A program made the translations under genes and the position numbers. Source: Forficula auricularia (taxonomy: Eukaryota; Arthropoda; Insecta; Dermaptera; Forficulidae). From it: DNA of 64,000 nucleotides. Below the pieces are notes generated by a model that was not told the DNA's origin, ran no database searches, and worked only from the letters and a program-made list of their open reading frames with translations. How positions within the stretch are numbered: position 1 is the first letter of the stretch; every line of letters begins with the position of its first letter. This document shows positions 34,501 to 43,021 of the stretch, in pieces. The stretch covers positions 11,509,876-11,573,875 of the forward strand of contig JALMQS010000153.1 in assembly GCA_024734495.1 (NCBI GenBank). The letters run 5' to 3'.

Positions 34501-37347
34501 ATGTAAAATTTCAAAGATTAGTATTTTTTAGATATTAAACTTTTTGTGCTCTAATTGATTATTTGAAAGGGTTTTCGAGTTAAAATAAAGTTTATATTGA
34601 TTTTCAAATAGAATAAACAGTAGCTAAATATAAAACTTTATAACTAAGTATACTACAAAGTAACAACTAAGTATGATAGAAGAAAAATGTATACGTATTA
34701 TCAATTGGATTTTTAATTAAATTATTAGAGGAATGAGATGTGAAACCACCCTGTGTACAATTTCCCCAAAAAAATTACTATAGAGAGGTTTCTCTTCATA
34801 GTAATTCCCAATGCTATGAATCGACGACACATGAAGAACAAAAATTTATTTATTCATTTTGTTTCTTTTATTTGGATTATCATATAAGTTTTTAAGGCGA
34901 GCGACTAGTAAAGTCAATGGCTCCTTTGTTTTTTTTCCTCCCAAGTATTTTCCGACTCGAAATCCGTATTCGCGGGTGAATATTCAGGCAGGCTTTATCT
35001 TAAAACAAGGAGCCTAATAAAAGATTCAGGGCCAGTTGTATGTCGGTTTAGAAGTCTTTGTTAAGTTGACAAACAGTCAAACCTGCATTCACCATGTGCC
35101 CGCCGGATGGCCAATCAGATGAAAGTGTCATCTGATTGGCCATACGGCCGGGCTCATGGTGAATACTAAAAGTTTGACCGTTTCCTCATGAGACGGGAAC
35201 TCTACACCATAAATCCATTTGATCGTGAAGGGTGCTATCGTCAGCGTAGAAGTGAATGGGATTAGAAGGTGAATTCGTTAGGACGACGGTATAAATTAAT
35301 AAGGAAACTGAAGAAAATTTGTCCCTTCCAAACGACGAAGAGGAGTTAAACATGGTGAATACTAAAGTTTGACCGTTTCCTCAGTGAGACGGGCCCTCTA
35401 CACCATAAATCCACTTGAACGCGAAGGGTGCTATCGTCAGCGTAGAAGTGAATGGGATTAGAAGGTGAATTCGTTAGGACGTCGGTATAAATTAATAAGG
35501 AAACTGAAGAAAATTTGTCTCTTCCAAACGACGAAGAGGAGTTAAACCAGATAATGGACAAGGAGGATATGAAAGTATGAGTGCAAAATGAATAAGAGGA
35601 AGAATTCGTTGGGATATATTTTTAAAGGGAGCATTTCATATCTAGTTTATTTTGTAATAGGCCCTCTACACTAACGCCAACATGGGCCACTGATGATGGC
35701 CACCATTAAAACGAGTTGGCTTGCACGGTGCATCAACTCAATGGTTCAATAGATGGGCGAATGTCGATGGACGTGTATAAACGCCACCTAGCCACTGACT
35801 ACTTTCTTTGCGCTATTTGGTCGTTTGGGGGAAAAAACCGCCCCGAAAACTAACACCATTTCCATCCTCAAACATATATATATTCAGGGATAAAATTTCA
35901 ATGCTAGGCGTCACACTAGGGTTTGACTTTTCGTGGAATGACCATATCTCAACCACTGCCAAAGCTGCAGCGCGCAAGCTTGGTCTCCTATTTAGGTCTA
36001 GACGCTATTTATACTCCCAGTTAACTTCTTACACTGTATAAAGCTCAAATTCGTCCCTGTCTCGAATATGGCTCTCATCTGTGAAGGGGGGGACCTCCAA
36101 ACAGTCTCTTGCCACACTGGATGTGATTCAGAAGCGAGCAATTAAACTAATAGGAGACCCGGCCCTAACTAACTCACTCGACTCCCTGGGTCACCGAAGA
36201 ACCGTTTCTGCCCTTTCCCTGTACTAGAGATACTATCATGGTGTCTGTTCAGTCGAGCTGAAATCAATTATCCCCCCTAAAGCCCTCTTTACGAGAAACA
36301 CGGGATTTTCGAAAGCTCAGAACCCCTTCGCTGTCAAATTCGAAACAACGCTTTCGCCAACTCTTTTATCCCTATGACCTCCAGAGACTGGAACTCGCAC
36401 CGTCTTCCCCGCGACTTATAACCTTCAACTGTTTAAGACCCGTATCCACAGTTACCTTCGACCCCTACCCAGCCCATAAAATCCCCTCTTCTTCTTCTTT
36501 TCACGATGGAGGGGCCAACCCAGACCTTTAGGGTTTTGGTGTAACTCCTCTCATCAATATCATAAAAAAAAAAAAAAAAAAAAAAACTATCGGCCACTAC
36601 AAGCTAATCTCCCTCTACACAAGGTGATGGCTTGAATTGGCCCATAGTGTAGAGGGGCCATAAAGAAATCACAAGAGGTTGTCATCTAAAAGATCCGAGA
36701 TGGAATGAATTATTTTGAATTATATATCAGAAGGGTTGTATTCCCTTTTTTTAAACACTATCTCATGGCTATATGTTTTTAAATTTAGAATCACTAGACA
36801 GCGAAATTTTACAAATTAAGAAAATCTAATACTTGTGTGATCCAATGATACATAGTATGTCAGAGGGGTTCAACTCACAAGGTAGCCAATTGGCACAGAT
36901 TGCTAATTTTGGAACTCAGGTTCGATTCTCGAGGGGGTGAAAATAAATAACATACAACAATAACATCAACAGTGATATATAATCAAAAATAATCCATTCC
37001 ATCTCAGATCTAGTTCATGACAACCTGTTGTCCTTAGAAATTGAAAGTACCTTTCTATAAGCAATTTGTACTCATATTTTGTTTTCACATGAGTATATTG
37101 AAATATCATCAGGGTTAAATATAATATCATCCATTTACAAATAAAATGATTTAAGTTAGCTCAAGAATGAATAGTTTGTTACCTTAAAAAAAGAACTACA
37201 GGCTGATAGAATGATACGATGAGCTCGTAATTTTAAACCTTCGGTACATATTGTAACATCTTCCATAGAATTCGATTTTAATATATCATTAATATACCCT
37301 TGGTAATTATTCCATTTGATACAACACAATTCTGACTTTGTTTCCAT
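22450..37347 (-). CDS. BTB-Psq family transcription factor, four Psq repeats
   Basis: Ten coding exons join with consistent phases into 558 residues with no internal stop. Residues 1-114 are a BTB/POZ domain: CIKWNNYQGYINDIL and LRAHRIILSACSSFF, then IEFVYNGELKIV. Residues 115-200 are acidic, Ser/Asn-rich and end in a basic patch. Four Psq helix-turn-helix motifs follow at about 205-241 (KIPRSTLYFRARNLG), 255-289 (YKIPKTVLWRRVKKE), 313-348 (IPKATLFREKVRLV) and 369-406 (VPKTTIWRRLQQLG). The C-terminus (407-558) is acidic. BTB domains of this group dimerise and Psq motifs bind DNA, so a nuclear regulator is the expected role. Pipsqueak also has four Psq motifs, but I do not claim orthology. The start is the Met before ETKSELCC; an in-frame Met lies 21 bases upstream. 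Confidence 0.9.
22870..24290 (-). mobile_element. RTE-type LINE, 3' half, inactive
   Basis: On the minus strand, reverse transcriptase blocks appear in order: NFRGISILPTAYKILSYILL (24.15 kb), LSIDFKQAYDSVHRESLW (23.96 kb), GDAISPLLFNL then FAYADDIAIVANREEALV (23.7-23.8 kb, the catalytic ADD motif), the thumb-like tail FAYLGTLITTKNEVGKEIQT and VVLYGCETWTMTLSDQ, and the C-terminal GHVVRADEDR and RRPPGRPRQRWMNNIARDLE. A stop replaces the residue before RGDAIS and other frame breaks are present. The endonuclease half is missing. It lies in the last intron of the BTB-Psq gene, on the same strand. Confidence 0.9.
24637..24759 (-). CDS. BTB-Psq exon 9 (acidic)
   Basis: 123 bases, phase 0 at both ends, acceptor ATTTTAG, donor ACC/GTGAGT. 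Encodes VPGSSELPVTYVDEF to TDQIIVST. It shares the VP start of exons 6-8. Confidence 0.85.
24826..24969 (-). CDS. BTB-Psq exon 8 (duplicate of exon 7 tail)
   Basis: 144 bases, phase 0 at both ends. Encodes VPVSSQPEESPSKLKVQVSF then NIGQVVSKEVDDAVAKLQEE and SSFTLVE. It is plainly a paralogue of exon 7, but the DNA-contact half is lost: VPK became VPV and the WRR segment is missing. Confidence 0.88.
25053..25232 (-). CDS. BTB-Psq exon 7 (Psq 4 end plus tail)
   Basis: 180 bases, phase 0 at both ends. Starts VPKTTIWRRLQQLGG and ends NIGQVVSKAVDDAVAQLQEQ, then SSFTLVE and a GTAAGT donor. Confidence 0.9.
25325..25597 (-). mobile_element. tRNA-derived SINE, family C, copy 1
   Basis: On the minus strand the head reads GGGTCAGTGGGTAGAGTGTC (A-box region) and GGTTCGAGACC (B-box). 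The body includes GGCAACCTACCAAGAG, and it ends in an AAGAAGAAG tail. A second copy lies at 45068-45322. Confidence 0.85.
25730..25916 (+). mobile_element. Helitron-like 3' end fragment
   Basis: Ends GGCGAGCCTCGCAGCTAG followed by T: a short GC hairpin just before CTAG, as at Helitron 3' ends. It resembles the ends at 37730 and 61324. The 5' limit is uncertain. Confidence 0.5.
26690..26985. repeat. fold-back element
   Basis: AGGAATAAATTTTACTTTTA on the left pairs with TAAAAGTAAAATTTATTCTT on the right. The outer parts (TGTCAGAAAAAAATTAGGAG and CTTCTAATTTATGTTCTGAC) also pair. Confidence 0.7.
27050..27250. mobile_element. MITE with internal minisatellite
   Basis: The terminal repeats are AGGGGTGAACCGCGA and TCGCGGATCACCCCT. 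The flanks share GAAATAAGC, a probable 9-10 bp target duplication. Between subterminal copies of GTACACCTACTTC lies a minisatellite of about ten 10-11-bp units such as TTCCAAGTAC and TTCCAAATAT (27080-27210). Confidence 0.7.
27566..27739 (-). CDS. BTB-Psq exon 6 (Psq 3 end, Psq 4 start)
   Basis: 174 bases, phase 0 at both ends. Begins IPKATLFREK, the recognition helix of Psq 3, and ends AVEACKEGRMSHATAANAFQ of Psq 4. Confidence 0.9.
28659..29940 (+). mobile_element. mariner transposon with intact reading frame
   Basis: Terminal repeats GGTGTACAACTTTGCTTCCG and CGGAAGCAAAGCTGTACACC bound 1.28 kb, typical for mariner. The left end has a TA flank. It is inserted in an older relative that shares the same terminal repeats. 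It contains one uninterrupted transposase frame. Confidence 0.95.
28829..29869 (+). CDS. mariner transposase, open but first catalytic Asp is Asn
   Basis: 346 codons, full length for the family. An N-terminal paired helix-turn-helix region binds the terminal repeats (ISERTCQEWFQRFRNGDFDV; TQQAISKRLKVMG, linker near 110-125). It is followed by a DDE/D catalytic domain. The usual triad is DD34D: here Asp249 (ILQHDIARPH) and Asp284 (SPDVAPSDYHLF) are 34 residues apart as expected, but the first position reads TGNEKW with Asn156 where the family has Asp. That Asp coordinates the catalytic metal, so strand cleavage should be lost even though the frame is intact. It lies in an intron of the BTB-Psq gene on the opposite strand. 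The change is a single G-to-A step and could be recent. Confidence 0.97.
   Translation: MSAYEPNSRHLRGVLIFCFNMKKSAPEAHRMLSNTYGEAAISERTCQEWFQRFRNGDFDVEDQHGGGREKVFKDAELEALLDQDSCQTQQELAGSLGVTQQAISKRLKVMGMIQKQGNWVPYELKPRDVERRLFACEQLLARQRRKGFLHRIVTGNEKWVHYDNPKRRKSWGYPGHASTSTAKPNIHGSKVMLSICWDQLGVVYYELLKPTETITGDRYRTQLMRLSRALKDKRPQYNKKHDKVILQHDIARPHVAKVVKTYLETLKWEVLPHPPYSPDVAPSDYHLFRSMAHGLADQHFRSYEEVKNWIDSWIASKDDQFFQCGIRTLPERWEKVVASDGQYFES
30202..30413 (-). CDS. BTB-Psq exon 5 (Psq 2 end, Psq 3 start)
   Basis: 212 bases from a TTATTCAG acceptor to AAG/GTTATT. Encodes GATLRQASELYKIPKTVLWR, a basic linker, then IKALERGENFTKVAQQFK of Psq 3. Confidence 0.9.
30756..31487 (-). mobile_element. piggyBac-type MITE, copy 2
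   Basis: 732 bp, inverted relative to the copy at 4073-4780 and strongly similar throughout. TTAA flanks at 30752-30755 and 31488-31491. Located in a BTB-Psq intron. Confidence 0.88.
31652..31839 (-). CDS. BTB-Psq exon 4 (Psq 1, start of Psq 2)
   Basis: 188 bases, enters in phase 2 and leaves in phase 1. Contains all of Psq 1 (ALEELKRGKSLMQTAYAHKI) and the first helix of Psq 2 (VRQAFKAVAG). Confidence 0.9.
32017..32915 (+). mobile_element. mariner, second lineage, internally deleted
   Basis: Terminal repeats CTAGGCAGATCAAAAGTCT and AGACTTTTTGATCTGCCTAG with TA on both sides (32015-32016, 32916-32917). The 899-bp length is about 0.4 kb short of a full mariner. The coding remnants are MKKSEFRVLIKHYYLRKKTI (N-terminus) and GLDPSDFYLFPNLKRWL (third catalytic Asp), with frame breaks between them. 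Confidence 0.92.
32937..33196 (-). CDS. BTB-Psq exon 3 (acidic linker)
   Basis: 260 bases from a TTCTAG acceptor, ending in phase 2 at AACAA/GTAAAT. Encodes a Ser/Asp/Glu-rich linker that ends KNRKPRKLSNKKFNK-like, a possible nuclear localisation patch. Confidence 0.85.
33324..34019 (-). mobile_element. mariner, third lineage, internally deleted
   Basis: About 55-bp terminal repeats (GATAAGTCAAAAATTACTTA left, TAGGTAATTTTTGACTTATC right) with TA flanks. It encodes a minus-strand 134-residue frame (33799-33395) that fuses the N-terminal MKGAEIHRRLLSQYGESALS part directly to YSPDLSSSDFHLFGPLKEAL of the C-terminal part. The region with the first two catalytic Asp is deleted. A run of 15 G (33611-33625) sits at the junction. 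Confidence 0.92.
34318..34494 (-). CDS. BTB-Psq exon 2 (BTB, second half)
   Basis: 177 bases, phase 0 at both ends, acceptor TTTTAAG and donor GGA/GTACGT. Encodes EIFSNIDVSNPIVIL to LKAAEILKIRGLMG, completing the BTB domain. Confidence 0.9.
35029..35168. mobile_element. PIF/Harbinger-like MITE, partial copy
   Basis: Starts GGGCCAGTTGTATGTCGGTT and contains GATGGCCAATCAGATGAAAG, as in the MITE at 18026-18326. The right end is replaced by the tandem duplication that follows. Confidence 0.6.
35155..35547. repeat. tandem duplication, 196-bp unit, two copies
   Basis: CATGGTGAATACTAAA starts both units (35155 and 35351), and each ends near GAGGAGTTAAAC. The copies are nearly identical (for example GGGTGCTATCGTCAGCGTAG in both). 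Confidence 0.85.
35658..36661. mobile_element. DNA-transposon remnant holding a LINE
   Basis: GGCCCTCTACACTA at the left and TAGTGTAGAGGGGCC at the right look like terminal repeats of an outer element. The LINE at 35.8-36.58 kb lies inside it. Confidence 0.5.
35800..36584 (+). mobile_element. Jockey/CR1-like LINE 3' end
   Basis: Encodes MLGVTLGFDFSWNDHISTTA and KLGLLFRSRRYL, then, in shifting frames, QIRPCLEYGSHL, IQKRAIKLIGDPALTNSLDS and YNLQLFKTRIHSYLR, with a poly-A tail at 36563-36584. This is the longest coding remnant of the family whose 3' ends are scattered at 8.6-18.9 kb. It is inactive. Confidence 0.8.
36672..37034 (+). mobile_element. tRNA-derived SINE-like repeat with fold-back ends
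   Basis: An A-box-like GGTAGCCAATTGGCACAG and B-box GGTTCGATTC lie at 36885-36935. The outer parts pair: GATCCGAGATGGAATG with CATTCCATCTCAGATC. A related head, in reverse, is near 61915-61985. Confidence 0.5.
37183..37347 (-). CDS. BTB-Psq exon 1 (BTB, first half)
   Basis: 165 bases and 55 codons to an AAG/GTAACA donor, phase 0. It holds the conserved WNNYQ and LRAHRIILSACSSFF parts of the BTB fold. Confidence 0.9.
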
Positions 37348-37729
37348 TATTAAATCAATGATTAGCAATTAGAGAGAGCAAAAATAAATATAATTTTCTT
37401 GCTTTTATTAATAATATCAGTTGGAGGTAAATTTTAGTTAAATTTTATCTTAATTTCTATATCCTAAAATAGAAAAAAAACTTTAATATCTAAAATACTT
37501 TTATATTATGAGATGACATTTCCATTGAACCTGTGAAGTACTTTGTAGGCCCAGAGAGGCCGCCTCAAATCTTGCGATTTCAACATAAAAAAGGAGGATC
37601 TTTGAAATTGATAATTCGTCTTTTAAAAATATTTAAATTAAATTTGTATATTGCACCCAGGAGCAGATTTACGCAAAGACACGTGCCTACGGGGAAAAAT
37701 TTTGACAACTCATTTTTTTAAATTAATTA

Positions 37730-38450
37730 CTAGCTGCAAGGCCCGCCCTAGGCGGCCCTCTTGCTAGACAGGGGGACGCCCCCTGGACTTCCTCCCCACG
37801 AACCCCACCCTTACACACCCCCCGCACCCAGTTTATACATTTCTAGCCTTCGAGTGACCCACAGATTATGTATACAAATTTTGGTTGAGTTGGTCCAAGA
37901 GCAAGAATTTTCATTTTTTGACCCTCCCCCATATTTTTGGTGTTAATTTTTGCATTTCTAGATCTCTAGAAGTTTATGTATACAATATTTGGTTGAATTT
38001 GCTGCTCCAAGGGCAAGAATTTACATTTTTTCACTCCTTTTCGGGTGGTTTTTTAGGGGATTTTTTTTAAACAAAAGTTGTCAGAAATCACATCCCGTCA
38101 ACTTTGCTTATAATAAAATTTGCCTTAGGGTTAATAGTTTAAAAGTTATTTGATAATTTTCATTCGTGCGCCCCCCCCCCCAAACCCTTTTCGGAGTCAA
38201 AATATCAAAACGTTATATAGCTAAAAACGTAAGTTAGAAGACATCTGATGAAAATATGAAATTTTATAATAATCCCTTAAGCCGTTTTTACGTGAATCGT
38301 GAGCAACTTTTCGCGGAAACTACGGAAACAGACATACAGAGAGACATACAGACAGGAATTTTGTTGAGGGTGTTTTCGTTCATATCTTTGCTTGAAACGC
38401 GTGCATCCAAAATTTGGCGTGATTTGGAGCAATGTACAGACAAAACCTTA

Positions 38451-38485
<35 letters not shown>
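37730..38485 (-). mobile_element. Helitron-like element, 0.76 kb, both ends present
   Basis: On the minus strand it starts TCTATATATATA preceded by A. It continues with AATTAAGGTTTTGTCTGTAC and ends with a GC hairpin (GGGCCGCCTAGGGCGGGCC), then TTGCAGCTAG followed by T. TC start, hairpin before CTAG and insertion between A and T are Helitron hallmarks. No Rep/helicase coding, so it is non-autonomous. Related copies lie at 49717-50682 and 61324-61481. Confidence 0.7.
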
Positions 38486-38540
38486 TTGATCCTTATGATG
38501 ACCAGCGGAAAAAATATTCTTAAATTCCTCTCGATATAAA

Positions 38541-39588
38541 GATATAACAGACCAAAAGAATTATAAATAAGAATGAAAACGATCTTATTTGATTAAGTTC
38601 ATCTATCTGAATATTCAAAGTATGTCTATTATATAAGAAAATGGGATTTTGATTAAGAATTTTGTAGTTTAAAAGAAATTGTATGAAAAGATTCAATTTC
38701 TTCTCTCCGGGAGCGAATCAACTAGAAATGCCAAAGAGTTTTATTTTTTCTCATTAGATATTTATTCAAATCTATTGAAATTTCATATCTCTGTGTTATT
38801 TTTATTTACCTTTTATAACAAATAATTATTATTAGGAAATTTCTATTTTAAAAGATAGTTTACTTGAAGTCTAATTTGTAAAAACGCTAATAACTTCGTT
38901 GAAAGTTTTTAAAAAATATTAAATTAATTAGATATTATAAAACAATTAATTATTAATAATTCAATTCAACTTTGAATAAAATAGATTAAGTACTTTTTGA
39001 GAAAATGGTGAAAAACCATCTGAGCTGTCAAAAACGATGTTTTTTGAAAGCCTTTGAAAAAAGTTAAAAAAGTCATATGAAACAAAACATTGACTTGTGA
39101 CATGGAGGTGAATTTTAAAATGTTTCTAAAACGGCCTTTCATAGACGGTTTTCGGGGTTTTTGACGATTTTCTCAAAAAGTACTGAATCGATTTCGTTCA
39201 AAATTAAATTAAATTATTAATAATTAATTGTTTTATAATATTTAATTAAATTCATATTTTTAAAAACAAATTCAACAGAGTTATTAACGTTTTTTCAATT
39301 TGAACTTCAAGTAAACTATCCTTTAAAATAGAAATTTCCTAATAATAATTATTTGATATAAAAGAAAAATGAAAATAACATAGAGATATGAAATTTAAAT
39401 AGATTTGAATAAATATGCAATGAAGAAAAAATAAAATGAATCTTTTCATACAATTTCTTTTAAACTATAAATTTTTAATCAAAATGCTATTTTTATATTA
39501 AAAAGTTACTATGTACCTCAAAATAGATTAAATCGATTAAATAAGATAGATTTCTTTCTCATTTATAATTCTATTGGTCTGTTATATC
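38541..39588. repeat. 1.05-kb fold-back element
   Basis: The ends are GATATAACAGACC and GGTCTGTTATATC. Long matching arms (for example TTATAACAAATAATTATTA at 38813 against the complement near 39345) meet in a loop at about 39010-39160. One arm segment recurs at 50985-51110. Confidence 0.85.
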
Positions 39589-39629
39589 AAGAGGATGTCT
39601 CGCCCCATCAGAGAGACATTTGTTATTGA

Positions 39630-39892
39630 CAAGGGCGGATCCAGTAATTTTTTATGGGGGTGGGGGGTGAATGTATATAAGGTGCCCGATGTATATAAGA
39701 TCTACTTTTTATCTCGGAAGTGTGTCGCGATCAAATTGTCCAAGCGGGGGGGGGGGGTCGGAGACGCCCCCCCCACACCACACATAGGACTTTATTTTCA
39801 ATTTTTTTACAAAAAAATTTTGCCAGGCACGGGCCTCTATGGGGGGGGGGGGGTCGCCCCTCCGCCACCCCCCCCCCCTGAATCCGCCCTTG
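39630..39892 (+). mobile_element. G/C-run MITE, copy 1
   Basis: The ends are CAAGGGCGGATCCAG and CTGAATCCGCCCTTG. Inside are CGGAAGTGTGTCGCGATCAA and several long G or C runs. The second copy is inverted at 41764-42037. Confidence 0.75.
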
Positions 39893-41763
39893 GATATATA
39901 TATAAATAAACAGATACAGGCACAAATGCCCTTTAATAGTATGTGATGATATCACTAGCCCACTCTTGTATCGAATCCTAGCAACGGCATGTCTACTCAA
40001 AGTCTATATAAGTATTTCTAACAATAGATTCGTTGCCACAGTTCTAGGGCTACAAATTATAGAACTATAAAAAAAACGAGCAGCTTACATTTTCATAAAA
40101 TATTCAAAAGAATTAACGAAATGGGTATGAATTTACCTTAAATTAATTAATTATTCATTTCTAATTGATTTTACTAATAATTTTTAATATTTCAGGGCAA
40201 TGCTTATGTAAATGTGGAAGAGGAAGAGATAGGAGAAATATTGAGGTAATTAAATAATAATGTGTCATCGACCATTTAATTTTGTTACTATTAGGGCTCC
40301 ATAACTCAAAAATCTAAATCGGAATACTTTGATGAGAATTCATTGCCTCTGTACCCCTAAACTTAAAAGTATTATTGAAATTTAATATGTAGGCAGAGTT
40401 TGTTGATCTCTACAGTTCGTCCAATCGTCAAAGTCAAAAAAAAAAAAAAATAGGACATTTTGCCAATCATAAAGTGCTGATAAACAAAAATTTCGCGCAC
40501 CTCATCAAGTATAGTTTTATTAAATAGGCCTTTTTAAAATTTATTTAAACATGATATTTTGTGAATTTTATTTTCGCCCCAGTCGTCAAAAAATTCAAGC
40601 TCCAAAGACAGACTTCTATCATCGCGACAACGTAAAATCACGGGATGATTTGGCAACCCAAATCCCCTTCTCTCAAATTTTGAAAATTACAAAATCTATT
40701 TGAAACGCGGAGGGATATTTTGGACGCCGAAATAGAGAACCCTTTATCAGGATTTGGAACAAATTTTACAGTTATCCGTTTCATGACCATGTTTCCTAAA
40801 CTAAAGATAATTACACCATGGGGGGAATAATAGCTATTTGAAGAAAGTAATCAGAATAATTAATATATTTAGTAGTTCGGAAAAATTAACTAGATCATAA
40901 GTATTTTTTTTTTTGTCATATGTTTAGAGAATTTTCATATTTAAATATTTATAAGACGATCAAAGTTCTATAAATTGAAACTGATAGAAAATTTAAAATA
41001 TAGCACAAAAACAAATGGTAAACAGTCTTTAATCCTAATTTTAATTTTATTTTCTCATATTTTTTTTAATATTTGTAAAAAACATACGCCTTACTTGGTC
41101 ATAGGAGAGACAAAAAGGTTATAGAATTCATTAGTTTGGTCCAAAGGGCTAGAATTTTCATTTTTTGACTCCATACCTCCATGTCTTTATCAATGGTTAC
41201 CAATAATTGCCGAAAAATCAAAAATCCAATGTAGAATGGTTATTCTTCATGTTTTTAATTTTTATATAATTTAATCATTAAAAAAAACACAATTTAAGTA
41301 AACAAAAACATGGCAACAGAATCAGCCAATCCACAGATCTAGGGAATTTCGTAATATCCCTTCTTAGCTGATATGTATGGCGTATAAAGTACCAATATTC
41401 TAAATTTCAAGCCCCTTTATTGATTCAAATCCATTCACTCTACAATATTGGAATATTTTTTAAAGCGTAAACTATTGATTTTAGATATTTCAGTTATATT
41501 AACTTTTATTTTTTTAATAAAGGTCATTATATAAATTTGTGTACCTCAAAGGGTTAGGCAGTGATGGTGAAATTTATATGGAAAGTTAGATAATATGCTC
41601 TAATGAAGAAACATTTTGATATTTTAATCAACTAAAAGAATGTTCATTTTCTATAATTAGGAGCCTTCAATTAGCTAGAGAGGATTCAAATTTTAAAATC
41701 AAATATTTTTATTTGTGATAAGTAAACATTATTTTACCAAAATAAAGAGGTTTTAGATAACAT
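39893..41763. other. mostly featureless, one possible exon
   Basis: AT-rich. A possible 50-base exon lies at 40196-40245 (listed separately). A fragment of the 119-bp satellite unit occurs at about 41185-41250. Confidence 0.4.
40196..40245 (+). CDS. possible small exon
   Basis: A TAATATTTCAG acceptor and a GAG/GTAATT donor bound 50 bases that read GNAYVNVEEEEIGEIL plus AG of a split codon. It would fit in phase with an exon starting with one completing base, such as 60565. It could instead be a leader exon of the 42.9-kb gene, or chance. No homology recognised. Confidence 0.3.
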
Positions 41764-42037
41764 GCGCGGATCCAGGGGGGGGCGGTGCGATGGCAACTCG
41801 CCCCCCCCTAAAACATATGGAGATCAACATTTTTTATGCTTATTTAATTTTTTTTTTATAAGATTAAATTTTAAAATTGAAGAAAATAAAGTTCTATGTG
41901 GGGGGCGGCGTCTCTGACCCCCCCCCCCCCACCTCCCGCTTGGACAATTCGATCGCGACACACTTCCGAGATCAAAAGTAGATCTTATATACCGGCGACC
42001 GCCCCCCCCCCCCAAACAGAGGTCTGGATCCGCGCCT
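41764..42037 (-). mobile_element. G/C-run MITE, copy 2 (inverted)
   Basis: Shares GATCGCGACACACTTCCGAG and the GGATCC ends with the copy at 39630-39892, in reverse orientation. Confidence 0.75.
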
Positions 42038-42902
42038 GTTAGATAATGGATGGCCCCTAGTTTTAAGGTGAAAATTTTTGTTGAAATCCGAATCATCAAC
42101 CAATTTCGAAATTTTATGAATCAAAAAATTTCCTGGCCAAATCATTGGGCTTGAATTTTTATATTAAAAAATATTTACATTTGTATAGCTCGTAATCTAT
42201 TGATTTTAGACATTTCTCTCATATTAACTTTTTTTGAACGAAATTAAATGTACTTTAATCAAAATCCTTATATGAATTTATTTACCCCAAAGTGTTGGAC
42301 AGTAATGGTGAAATTTAAGTGGAAAGTTAGATAAATACTCCCTATAAAACTCATTGTTTTCGCTAGAAAAATCGAAACTCCATTATTTCGAGGCATCACT
42401 TATGTATTTCTTATTAAATTAATTTTGTTACTTCCAAAATTTGTTAATTCTACTAAAAAGTTAGTTGATCTCTAATAGGATTACCGAAATTGACACCTTG
42501 TGTTGACTAATCAGCTGGCCGGGTGACCCCTAGGAAAACTATAACTACGCCAATGCCCACCGGATCTGCTGGTCCAACTGGAATGATATAGGCAAGCGAA
42601 ACTTCTCGGCTTTTTTAATGGTGTTTATTTACTATTATTCTTTTTGATAAAGATAAAAACAGCCCCGGCGAAATGACTAGTCATTCAACTAGTTTAAAAT
42701 TAAATAAATGTACTCCCTGCAAGTAAATAAATTGACTAATAAAATATAAACAATTTTTTTTTGTTTATTTACGAATTTGTTATCTCTAAACAATTTAAAA
42801 AAATTACGCCTTCTTATAGATTATATAATTATAGGTATATTTGTTTTTCTTTCACTTATGAGTAATTTCAAATATTTTTATACATATATATATTTTTTTC
42901 AG
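42038..42902. other. no gene seen
   Basis: AT-rich DNA upstream of the unidentified gene. Its promoter may lie here, but no element can be supported. Confidence 0.4.
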
Positions 42903-43021
42903 AAATAACTGCTTCATAAATAAAAAAATTAGAAATATAAATGGAAGATAGCTTTGTTTATATATCTACTGAGCTTGCGAAATGCGATCATATTCTGGCA
43001 TCATTTATAAAGCAAACTGAG
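42903..43021 (+). CDS. unidentified gene, first coding exon
   Basis: A TTTTTTTTCAG acceptor is followed by a 38-base leader and an ATG at 42941. Encodes MEDSFVYISTELAKCDHILA then SFIKQTE, ending in phase 0 at GAG/GTAATT. Helical, probably the start of a coiled coil. I do not recognise the family. Later exons at 43649, 45842, 51384, 51603 and 53096 continue it on the same strand, and the introns hold repeats. Confidence 0.65.

Noticed and set aside
39574..40000. Gly- and Pro-run frames on both strands
   Set aside because: They are produced by poly-G and poly-C runs in the MITE at 39630-39892.
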